From Actinoplanes derwentensis (GTDB taxonomy: Bacteria; Actinomycetota; Actinomycetes; Mycobacteriales; Micromonosporaceae), in NCBI RefSeq assembly GCF_900104725.1, contig NZ_LT629758.1, positions 4,912,501 through 4,976,500 of the forward strand: a DNA stretch of 64,000 nucleotides, given 5' to 3'. Shown here in pieces: positions 1-7,072 of the stretch. Made by a program: the position numbers and the translations under genes. The notes beneath the pieces were generated by a model. It worked only from the letters and a program-made list of their open reading frames with translations, did not search any database and was not told the origin of the DNA. Numbering within the stretch: position 1 is the first letter of the stretch; the number at the start of each line of letters is the position of its first letter.

Positions 1-308
1 CCCGACTGGATGAAGACGGTGGCGAAAGTGTCCTCGTACTCCCGGACCGCCTCGGCGTCCCGCCCCTGCACCGGTGGCGGGCCGGCCGGGCCGGGGGTGG
101 TCTTGCGGCGCTGGCGGGCGCGGCGCTCGGTGGCGTGGTGGGCCAGCTCGGCGCGGTAGGCGGTGGGGCCGCCGTTGCGCATGACCTCCCGGGTGACGGT
201 CGAGGTCGGCCGGTCCAGGCGCCGGGCGATCTCCGCGTAGGCGAGACCGTCGGCCAGGCCCGCGGTGATCTGCTGGCGCTCCTGCTGGGTGAGTCTGCCT
301 CCCGGCAC
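1..308 (-). CDS. GbsR/MarR-type regulator with N-terminal IS30-like HTH (3' part outside window)
   Basis: Probable DNA-binding repressor. The visible N-terminal 102 residues hold a helix-turn-helix of the HTH_38/IS30 type (GRLTQQERQQI, then AYAEIARRLDRPTSTVTREV), a basic Arg-rich linker, and the start of a second domain (VREYEDTFATVFIQSG). That layout matches actinomycete regulators whose C-terminal half is a GbsR/MarR winged helix; the C-terminal half lies left of the window. The GTG start at 308 is chosen because AAGGAGG sits 5 nt upstream. An ATG at 323 lies before that ribosome site. The gene is divergent from the hydrolase at 492, with two exact inverted repeats between them, so it probably represses itself and the hydrolase. 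Family call is fairly sure; the target is inferred. Confidence 0.8.
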   Translation of the reverse strand, partial: MPGGRLTQQERQQITAGLADGLAYAEIARRLDRPTSTVTREVMRNGGPTAYRAELAHHATERRARQRRKTTPGPAGPPPVQGRDAEAVREYEDTFATVFIQS

Positions 309-364
309 TGCCGCCTCCTTCATGATCCGCAACTTTCCTCCACTGTAGCGTTCACACTCACTCC

Positions 365-412
365 ATTGCAACGCCACGTTGCATTGAGAACAGAGCCGTT
401 GCAATGATTGCA
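365..412. promoter_or_regulatory. Pair of TTGCAA-type inverted repeats (candidate operators)
   Basis: TGCAACG-CCA-CGTTGCA at 367-383 is a perfect 7-bp inverted repeat. TGCAAT-G-ATTGCA at 400-412 is a perfect 6-bp inverted repeat, preceded by another CGTTGCA half-site at 397-403. They lie between the divergent regulator and hydrolase genes. TTGC/GCAA dyads are common MarR-family operators; binding by the adjacent regulator is inferred. Confidence 0.6.
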
Positions 413-455
413 GGGCCTCTAGCTGCTTGTACGCGCACCGAAAGCAATGTTGTCG

Positions 456-491
456 TTGTTGAATTTTTGAAGGCAACGTAGCGTTTCCGGT
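456..491 (+). promoter_or_regulatory. Candidate promoter of a leaderless hydrolase mRNA
   Basis: TTGTTG at 456-461 and TAGCGT at 479-484 are separated by 17 nt. The ATG at 492 is 7 nt after the -10 hexamer, and no ribosome-binding sequence stands at normal distance from it. A leaderless transcript starting at or next to the ATG would explain this. The match to consensus is modest. Confidence 0.4.
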
Positions 492-1565
492 ATGAGAAAC
501 GAGAGCGGGCAGCACTTCCAGAAGGCAGTGGACGAGTTCGTCGCGGCGGGGTTCGCCGGGCTGCAGATGCGGGTGAACAATGAGCACGGCGAGTGGGCCG
601 GCACTGCCGGGGTCCGCGAACTGGGCGACGGCACTCCGCCGTCGATCGACGGTCATTTCTGGGCGGGCAGCGTCGCCAAGACGTTCACCGCCTCGCTGGT
701 CCTGCTGCTGGTGGCCGACGGGCGGCTCGATCTGGACGCACCGGTCGCCGAGCACCTGACCGATCTCGGTCTGGACGAGCGGATCACCACGCGGATGCTG
801 CTGCGGCACACCAGTGGGCTGTTCAACTACACCGGCGAGTACTACCCGGACGGCACCTTCGCCCCCGGGATCCCGGCGGTCGGTAAAGAGTGGGTGGACA
901 CCCGGCTGGACACCTACCGCGCCGCCGACCTGGTCGCGCTGGCACTGTCCAAGCCGGCCCGGTTCGAGCCCGGCACCGACTGGAGCTATGCGAACACCAA
1001 CTACACCGTGGCCACGCTGCTGGTCGAGCGGATCACCGGTGACTCGTTCGGCGGCCAGATGCAGCAGCGGATCCTCGGACCGCTCGGGCTGCGCGACACG
1101 ATCCTGGCCGGTGCGGTGACGGACCTGCCCGAGCCGTACGCCCACGGCTACTGCCGCTACCAGGACGGTGCCGAGTGGAAGGTGCAGGACGTCTCGCGCC
1201 AGAACCTGTCCATGCTTCCCGGGGCCGGTGCCGCCATCACCACCACCCGTGACCTGCACCTCTTCTTCGCGGCGCTGAACAGCGGCAAGATCCTGCCGGC
1301 ACCGCTGCTGGACGAGATGCGGGAGCCGCACGGCCCGATCGACTACGGCCTCGGCATCTTCGTCCAGGACCTCGGCGACGCCGGCATCGTCTACCACCAC
1401 AACGGTGGCGCCCCGGGCGGTTACGGGGCACTGATGTACAGCAGCCCCGACGGCAGTAGGACCCTCACCGCCGGGATCACCATGGGCGATGCCGAAGCCG
1501 ACCCTGCCGAAATCTTCCCGCAGGCACTCGACACCCTGGTCAGGGCCGTCTTCAGCGGATCTTAG
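492..1565 (+). CDS. Serine hydrolase, beta-lactamase class C / DD-peptidase family
   Basis: 357-residue penicillin-binding-fold hydrolase. The catalytic SxxK motif is SVAK (in AGSVAKTF, near residue 57), the YxN motif is YAN (in WSYANTNY, near residue 165), and the third motif is HNG (in YHHNGGAPGG, near residue 303). These place it with class C beta-lactamases, DD-carboxypeptidases and related esterases; sequence alone does not decide the substrate. No signal peptide or membrane segment is visible, so it may be cytoplasmic, unlike true cell-wall DD-peptidases. It is divergent from the GbsR/MarR-type gene and shares its operator-like region. The start at 492 fits a leaderless promoter; the next Met is at residue 26. 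Confidence 0.85.
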   Translation: MRNESGQHFQKAVDEFVAAGFAGLQMRVNNEHGEWAGTAGVRELGDGTPPSIDGHFWAGSVAKTFTASLVLLLVADGRLDLDAPVAEHLTDLGLDERITTRMLLRHTSGLFNYTGEYYPDGTFAPGIPAVGKEWVDTRLDTYRAADLVALALSKPARFEPGTDWSYANTNYTVATLLVERITGDSFGGQMQQRILGPLGLRDTILAGAVTDLPEPYAHGYCRYQDGAEWKVQDVSRQNLSMLPGAGAAITTTRDLHLFFAALNSGKILPAPLLDEMREPHGPIDYGLGIFVQDLGDAGIVYHHNGGAPGGYGALMYSSPDGSRTLTAGITMGDAEADPAEIFPQALDTLVRAVFSGS

Positions 1566-1576
1566 ACCTGCGCGCC

Positions 1577-2362
1577 TCAGACCTGCGCAGTGATCCAGTC
1601 CTTCAGGTTGTCGACGCGGGCGCTGCTCTCCTTGGCGGTGTGCGGGCAGGACGGCCCGTTACTGACGATGGAGACCAGCTCCGGGTCGCTCCACTGCGTC
1701 TCGACGAAGAACGGGCCGCCGGAGTCGTGCGGACAGGGCGTGGTGTCGGGGGACGGGCTGGCGCCCCGGACCCCGATGATGTTCGACGCGACGGTGAGGA
1801 CCGTCAGTTGCCCGGTTCGCAGTCGGGTCTCCTGCACCGGGTTCGTGCTGGTGACCGAGCCGTAGCCGGTGAGCCGGAGCGTGTCGCCGACCGCCGGCGG
1901 GGCGTCCGCGATCGCGATCGGCTCGATGCCCTCGACCGGGGACGCCAGCTTGGCGAGCGCCACGTCGGCGGTGGTCGACTGCCGGACCTCGATCACCTCC
2001 AGGGCGACGCCCTCGCCGGTGCCGTTGACGTCGGCCTTACCGATGGTGGCCACGGTCGAATCGGCGACCGGCCGTTGCACCCGGACCCCGTTGGCGTCCC
2101 GGAAGCAGTGCCCGGCGGTGATCACCCACTGCTCGGCGATCAGGGCGCCGGAGCAGCCGCTGTTTCGTTTGCCACCGGCGGCGGTGGGGATGCCGGTCAT
2201 CACCAGGCGGGCGTTGAACCGGTACTCGCCCTCGGCCACCGGCTCGCCGTTGGCGATGGCGTTCGCGGTGCCGGTGCCGGCGACGGCGAAGAAGGTCGCC
2301 GTCGCTGCGACGAGTACACCGGTCACCACTGATGTAACTGTACGTAACCGCACTGACGTCAT
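1577..2362 (-). CDS. Secreted trypsin-like serine protease (S1 family)
   Basis: 261-residue chymotrypsin-fold protease. An N-terminal signal peptide (RLRTVTSVVTGVLVA, then AGTGTANA) is followed by IANGEPVAEGEYRF, the likely mature start. The catalytic triad is visible as His in TAGHC, Asp in TADVAL and Ser in HDSGGP, with Cys pairs typical of secreted S1 proteases. The start could be ATG 2362, which directly abuts GGAAGG, or an in-frame GTG 9 nt downstream that would be better spaced from the same ribosome site. The gene is divergent from the STAND ATPase at 2498. Such ATPases sometimes control trypsin-like effectors, but this protease is exported, so a direct link is doubtful. Confidence 0.9.
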   Translation of the reverse strand: MTSVRLRTVTSVVTGVLVAATATFFAVAGTGTANAIANGEPVAEGEYRFNARLVMTGIPTAAGGKRNSGCSGALIAEQWVITAGHCFRDANGVRVQRPVADSTVATIGKADVNGTGEGVALEVIEVRQSTTADVALAKLASPVEGIEPIAIADAPPAVGDTLRLTGYGSVTSTNPVQETRLRTGQLTVLTVASNIIGVRGASPSPDTTPCPHDSGGPFFVETQWSDPELVSIVSNGPSCPHTAKESSARVDNLKDWITAQV

Positions 2363-2497
2363 CCTTCCAAAGGGGACCGTGACCCTACTCCCCCGCGTCC
2401 AGACGGGCGGTTCGCGTGAGAAGGACACCCGAGCCCGTGGCAGCGCACCGATATCCTGACGCCTGTCGATTGTCTTACCTGGACGGTTGGGGGACGG

Positions 2498-4753
2498 ATG
2501 TGGGAAGCGCTGGTCGCCGCGATCATGACGGCGGTGGTGACCCGGGCCGGCGAGGACGTCGGGAAGGCCGCCCAGTCCACCTGGACCCTGATGGTCGAGG
2601 GGCTCCGCAAGCGGATCGGGTCGAAGGCGGCCGGTGACGAGGAGGCGCTGCGGGAGTTCCTGGAGAAGCATCCGGAACTCGCCACCCGCATGCAGGCGGA
2701 GCTGGACGGCACGGAACTGACGATTCCCAGTCCGGCGCTGCCGGTGCCGTCGGCGGTCTGGTTGCTGCCGGCCGGACCCGCCGACTTCGTGAACCAGGTC
2801 CGGGCCCTCGAACGGCTCGACGGGATCCGGGGTGGCGACAGTGCCGGGGCGACTCCGGTGGTCGTCGTCGGTGGACCGCCGGGATCCGGGAAGACCGCTA
2901 CCTCGCTGCGCTGGGCCCATCAGCGCCGGGAGTGGTTCGGCGGCGGGCAGCTCTACGCGGACATGCGGGAGATCCAGGATCCGGTGTTCGGCGGGCCGCC
3001 GTCGTCGGACCCGGTGGTGACCGCGTTCCTGCTGGCTCTGGGCGTGCCGGGCGGGCTGCTGCCGGACACCGCGGCGGGCCGGCTGTCGCTGTACCGGACC
3101 CGGACCGCCGGGGAACCGGTTCTGGTGCTGCTCCGGGGTGCCGCGCTGCCCGCGCAGATCAGCCCGCTGATCCCGACCGCGCCGGGCAGCGTGATGCTGG
3201 TGAGTACCCAGCACGACGTGAGGGGTCTGGCGATGGACGGTGCCCATTTCATCGAGGTCGAGCCGCTGGACGACGCGGCGGCCCGGGACCTGCTCGCGGC
3301 GGTCTGCGGCCGGGACCGGGTCGACGAGGATCCGGCCGCGACCGGGCGGCTGATCGCCCTGTGCGGGCGGCTGCCGCTGGCGTTGCGGGTGGTCGGCGGG
3401 CGGCTGCGGCTGGACACCACGCTCACCGTTCCCGAACTGGCCGACGAGCTGGCCGGCGAGCCGTACCTGCTCGACGCCCTGGCCCTTCCCGGCGCCGGTG
3501 GCAGCGCGGTCGAGCCGCTGTTCAACAACGTCTACCGACACCTGTCCGAGGACGGCCGGCTGCTCTACCGCGACCTGGGCGCCGTGCCGGTCACCGAGAT
3601 CTCCGACGCGCTGCTGACCCGGATCGGCTGGCCGGACCGGCGGGCCCGGCGGGCCGCGATCGACCAGTTGCTGGGTCTGCGGCTGCTGGAGCGGGCCGGC
3701 CGGGACCGGTTCGCCCCGCACCCGCTGGTCCGGGCGCACGGGGCGCGACTGGCGACCGAGACCGACCCGGGGCGGGCCGAGCGGGTCGTCGCGGACACCG
3801 TCGGGTTCGTCTGCGAGTGGGCCGAGTCCGCCGACCGGGCGATCATGGGCGAGCGGCGCCGGTTGATCAGCGGCCCGGTGCCGCCGGACGGCCCGTTCGC
3901 CGGGGAGAACCAGCGGGCCCGCGCGTTGCAGGCGCTCGAAGCCGGCCGGGAGGATCTGCTGCGGGTGGCCCGGATCGGGCTGGAACTCGGCGCCGACGAG
4001 CAGGTGCTGCGCCTCGCGACCGCCGCGCAGGCGCTCTGGTTCAACCATCCGCACCTGGCCGCCCAGGCCGCCATGTCGGATCTGGCGATCACCGCGGCCC
4101 GGCGGCTGGGCCGGCCGGACGTCGAGATCCAGATCCACTGCACGCTGGCCGGGGCCCACTCCACCGCCGGGGATCTGGACCGGGCACGGGCCGAGATCCG
4201 GACGGCGTTCGGGTTGCTGCCGGCCGCGAACGACCGGAAACTCGCCGGGACCGTGTGGGAGTTCCACGCCCGCCTGCTGGACCGGGTGGCGCGGGCCGCG
4301 CCGGAAGCCGGGCAGGCCGCCGCCCGGGCCGAGGCGGAGACCGCGTTCCGCACCACGATCGACACCTTCCAGGCCGTCGGGCTGGACCGCGGGGTGGCAC
4401 TCGGCCGGTTCTACTACGGGATGTTCCTGGACGCGGCGGGCCGCCCGGACGATGCCCGGGAGCAGCTCGAACAGGCGCGCGACGGGTTGAACGCGGCAGG
4501 CGACGACCGGAACGCGGCCCGTGCCGACGCCGCCATCGGTGCGGTTCATCTGCGGTTGGGGCACTTCCGCCGGGCGTACGACGAGCTGGCCGCCTCGGCC
4601 GCCTACTTCGCGGTGGCCGAACTCTGGCGGTACGAGTTGGGCGTCCGCGAGGATCTGATCGTCGCGGCGAACGCGCTCGGTGACCGGGCCGCCGTCGCCC
4701 AGCACACCGACCGGGCGGCGGAGATCCGGCGGCTATCCGAGCCAGGGCAGTGA
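2498..4753 (+). CDS. STAND/NB-ARC ATPase with TPR-like C-terminus
   Basis: 751-residue signal-transduction ATPase. Residues 1-75 are a helical N-terminal region of unknown type. The P-loop GGPPGSGKT is at 125-133, followed by NB-ARC features such as the GLPL-like CGRLPLALRVVGG, then a winged-helix-like segment, and from about residue 450 a run of Ala-rich helical repeats that look like TPRs. It has the NB-ARC and TPR parts of AfsR-type regulators but no DNA-binding SARP domain, so the N-terminal helices may recruit an effector. A good ribosome site (GGGGGA) stands 5 nt before ATG 2498. Its 3' end overlaps the convergent gene at 4733 by 21 bp. The signal sensed is unknown. Confidence 0.8.
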   Translation: MWEALVAAIMTAVVTRAGEDVGKAAQSTWTLMVEGLRKRIGSKAAGDEEALREFLEKHPELATRMQAELDGTELTIPSPALPVPSAVWLLPAGPADFVNQVRALERLDGIRGGDSAGATPVVVVGGPPGSGKTATSLRWAHQRREWFGGGQLYADMREIQDPVFGGPPSSDPVVTAFLLALGVPGGLLPDTAAGRLSLYRTRTAGEPVLVLLRGAALPAQISPLIPTAPGSVMLVSTQHDVRGLAMDGAHFIEVEPLDDAAARDLLAAVCGRDRVDEDPAATGRLIALCGRLPLALRVVGGRLRLDTTLTVPELADELAGEPYLLDALALPGAGGSAVEPLFNNVYRHLSEDGRLLYRDLGAVPVTEISDALLTRIGWPDRRARRAAIDQLLGLRLLERAGRDRFAPHPLVRAHGARLATETDPGRAERVVADTVGFVCEWAESADRAIMGERRRLISGPVPPDGPFAGENQRARALQALEAGREDLLRVARIGLELGADEQVLRLATAAQALWFNHPHLAAQAAMSDLAITAARRLGRPDVEIQIHCTLAGAHSTAGDLDRARAEIRTAFGLLPAANDRKLAGTVWEFHARLLDRVARAAPEAGQAAARAEAETAFRTTIDTFQAVGLDRGVALGRFYYGMFLDAAGRPDDAREQLEQARDGLNAAGDDRNAARADAAIGAVHLRLGHFRRAYDELAASAAYFAVAELWRYELGVREDLIVAANALGDRAAVAQHTDRAAEIRRLSEPGQ

Positions 4754-6310
4754 CCGCACCTCGATCCGGGCCTCGCCCCGGGCGGTCCGCACCCGCCAGT
4801 GGCCGTTGTCGAGGCGCTTGTCGCGGGCCAGGGCGTACCCGCAGGCGGCGACGGCCACCACGTCGAGGTCGCCACGGTCGGTGACGACTTCGGCCCGGCG
4901 GCCGTCGCGCACGGTGACGATACCGCCGGTTGCGGTGTTCGTGCAGGTCAGGGCGCTGCCCGGGAAGCGGTCCAGGGCGTCCGGGCCGGCGTCGGTCAGG
5001 ACTTCGGCGCTCTGCAGCGTTCGCAGGTCCCATTCGTTGTCGCCAGCGGACAGATGACCGGTCCAGCCGTCCGGCGGGCCGGGGACGTGCCGGCGGACCG
5101 CGGCCGGATACCGGGCCATCTCGATCAGTCCGTCGCCGATCCGGGTGTGCACGACGAAAGAGCCCACCGCCGAGCTTTCCGGTACGGGCGGCGGCCACCC
5201 GGAGAGCGGGCCGGGTTCGCCGGGTTCGGTGAGTCCGAGCAGTTCGTAGAGGACTTCACGCAGGGGCCGCGCCTGCGGTCCGGTGGCGAACGTGGCGTCG
5301 ACGGCTGCGGCGTAACGCTCCGGCGCGTACCCGGCAATCGTGTCGTTGATCTGCTCTGGCAGTGGCCGTGCCGGGTCGAGGCGGGCGGCCGCACGGCTCA
5401 GCGTCGTCATCGGCGTGCCGGGAACCACCTCGCCGGCCAGCGGCGCGAGCAGCAGCGGCACCCCGGCGCCGGCGGCGAGCAGACTCATCGACGAGTGGTC
5501 GCCGACCACGCAGTCGGCGGCCGCGATCATCGGCTGCCAGCCCTCGTCCGGCGGCACCATGAGCAGTCCGGCGTCCCGGGCCGCGGCCAGCCAGAGCCGC
5601 ACCTGCAACCGGCCGTGCCCGGAGGTGACGTTCGGGTGCAGGACCGTGGCGACGCGGTGGCCGTCGGCGTCGAGCGCGGCCAGCAGCCGGGCCGGCAGGT
5701 CCGGATGGCGCCCGATCAGGGACTGCCGTCCCCACGTCGAGGTCACCACCACCAGCAGCCGGTCGCCGAGGCCGAGCGCCGCCCGGTGACGGTGCCGGAG
5801 CAGCCGGGTGGCCCGCATCCGGTCCAGCATCGGGTCGGCGATCAGGACGGTGCGCCCGGCGGTCGCCGGTTCGGCGGTGGCCAGCTGGGCGGCCTGGTCG
5901 GGATGCGTCACCGCGATCTGCACGGGCCGTCCGCGCAGGTCGGCGGCGCGCACCGTGCCGGACAGACGGCGGCCGTCGTCGCCGCGGGAGTCCGGCAGAT
6001 CCTTGTGGAACCCGGCGCCGTGCTGCAACACCAGGACGGGTGCGGCGATCGGCTGGAGTTCGGTGTTCTCACTCGCGGTCAGCGCCGCGTCGTAGTGCAG
6101 GCGCGGTACCTCGCTCCACGGGATCACCCGGGCGCCCGCGCGGTTCAGCATCTCGGTCACCCCGGCATGGAACGGCGAGGTGTCGTTGACGGTGAACACG
6201 ACCTGCACCCGGGGGTCGTCGCGGAGCAACTGGATCGCGTCGAGGACCCGTCCGGTGGAGGTGACGGTGCGGGCGACCGCGAGCAGGGTGCGCTCCGCGG
6301 CGATCGTCAC
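4733..6310 (-). CDS. GT-B-fold-like protein (glycosyl/glycerophosphate-transferase-like)
   Basis: 525-residue cytoplasmic protein. The middle has the layout of a GT-B two-Rossmann enzyme: VLVLQHGAGFHKD near residue 95, VVVTSTWGRQSLIG near 190, then LHPNVTSG, and a late DHSSMSLLAAGAGVPLLL segment that resembles the nucleotide-sugar site of CDP-glycerol glycerophosphotransferases and UDP-GlcNAc epimerase-like enzymes. The last ~150 residues look like a small beta-rich add-on of unknown role. Related actinomycete proteins are often labelled uninformatively. The start is GTG 6310 without a clear ribosome site; it fits the beginning of the first Rossmann half (ERTLLAVARTVTSTGRV). Substrate not predictable. 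Confidence 0.55.
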   Translation of the reverse strand: MTIAAERTLLAVARTVTSTGRVLDAIQLLRDDPRVQVVFTVNDTSPFHAGVTEMLNRAGARVIPWSEVPRLHYDAALTASENTELQPIAAPVLVLQHGAGFHKDLPDSRGDDGRRLSGTVRAADLRGRPVQIAVTHPDQAAQLATAEPATAGRTVLIADPMLDRMRATRLLRHRHRAALGLGDRLLVVVTSTWGRQSLIGRHPDLPARLLAALDADGHRVATVLHPNVTSGHGRLQVRLWLAAARDAGLLMVPPDEGWQPMIAAADCVVGDHSSMSLLAAGAGVPLLLAPLAGEVVPGTPMTTLSRAAARLDPARPLPEQINDTIAGYAPERYAAAVDATFATGPQARPLREVLYELLGLTEPGEPGPLSGWPPPVPESSAVGSFVVHTRIGDGLIEMARYPAAVRRHVPGPPDGWTGHLSAGDNEWDLRTLQSAEVLTDAGPDALDRFPGSALTCTNTATGGIVTVRDGRRAEVVTDRGDLDVVAVAACGYALARDKRLDNGHWRVRTARGEARIEVRSLPWLG

Positions 6311-6341
6311 CCAGTGATCAGAATCGGCACCGGGCGGGAGA

Positions 6342-6366
6342 GCTTCCGGCTTCCGGCTTCCGGCTT
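6342..6366. repeat. Tandem heptanucleotide GCTTCCG x3
   Basis: Three perfect tandem copies of GCTTCCG (6342-6362) plus a partial fourth, in the 143-bp gap between the GT-B-like gene and the sigma factor gene. It could vary by slippage in the leader of the GT-B-like gene. No function is known. Confidence 0.7.
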
Positions 6367-6453
6367 ATTCAACGAGGAATCCGGTCCGCAGGTTACGGGC
6401 TCGGCCGGGTGCCGTCCGTCACCGTCGTCACCGATCTTCAGCACCGTACGAAA

Positions 6454-6984
6454 CTAATCGACGGCCACCTCTGCGCGGCGGCGGGGGTTCGTCCGCAGGA
6501 GGGTCAGGGCGTAGTGCTGCCGGGACTTCACGGTGCCGACCGGGATCTCCAGGAGCCGGGCCGTCTCCTGGGCGGTCCGGCCGTTCATGCAGGTGTGGAA
6601 GACGACGGCCCGGTGTTCGGTGGACAGTCGCCGCAGCAGGGTGACCGCCTCGTCGGAGTCGGCGACCGCGTCGGCGTGGTCCGGCTGGGACGCCTCCCGG
6701 TGCTCGGCGCCGACACTCTCGTGCCGGGAGGCGGCGCTGCGCAGCCAGTCGATCGACAGGTTGCGGGCCACGGTGAGCAGCCAGCCGCGGACCGAACCCG
6801 GCTTGGAGCGGAGCCGGTCGGCGTGCCGCCAGGCCCGCAGCAGGGTCTCCTGGACGATGTCCTCGGCCGTGTGGTGGTCGCGGGTCAGGGTTCTGGCGTA
6901 GCTGAGCAGCGCCGGCCGGTGACCGGACAGCAGGTCCTCCAGGAAGTGGGCGGCCGGTTCGGTGCTGGTGCTGGTGCTGGTCAT
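6454..6984 (-). CDS. ECF-type RNA polymerase sigma factor
   Basis: 176-residue sigma-70 family factor. Region 2 runs from about residue 20 to 85 (SYARTLTRDHHTAEDIVQET and VRGWLLTVARNLSIDWLR). Region 4 runs from about 120 to 170 and holds the helix-turn-helix NGRTAQETARLLEIPVGTVKSR. The layout resembles SigL/SigK-like actinomycete ECF factors. It would direct core polymerase to a small regulon. The N-terminus MTSTSTSTEP comes from a short CTGGTG-type DNA repeat. The start ATG 6984 has AGGA about 11 nt upstream. No zinc-binding anti-sigma gene follows, which is unusual for this type; the AfsR-like gene is 88 bp upstream on the same strand. Confidence 0.9.
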   Translation of the reverse strand: MTSTSTSTEPAAHFLEDLLSGHRPALLSYARTLTRDHHTAEDIVQETLLRAWRHADRLRSKPGSVRGWLLTVARNLSIDWLRSAASRHESVGAEHREASQPDHADAVADSDEAVTLLRRLSTEHRAVVFHTCMNGRTAQETARLLEIPVGTVKSRQHYALTLLRTNPRRRAEVAVD

Positions 6985-7072
6985 GTCTGCTGCCGGTTCC
7001 TGTCGACTACGTGGGCCGGAAACGTAGGCAGCGGACTCAGCCGTCCCTCTGACGGAAATCTTTCGTCGCAGC

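Noticed and set aside
1577..4705. Very long minus-strand open frame across the STAND gene
   Set aside because: Only the part from 2362 down has protease motifs. The rest is Gly/Pro/Arg/Gln-rich antisense sequence of the STAND gene, a common high-GC artefact.
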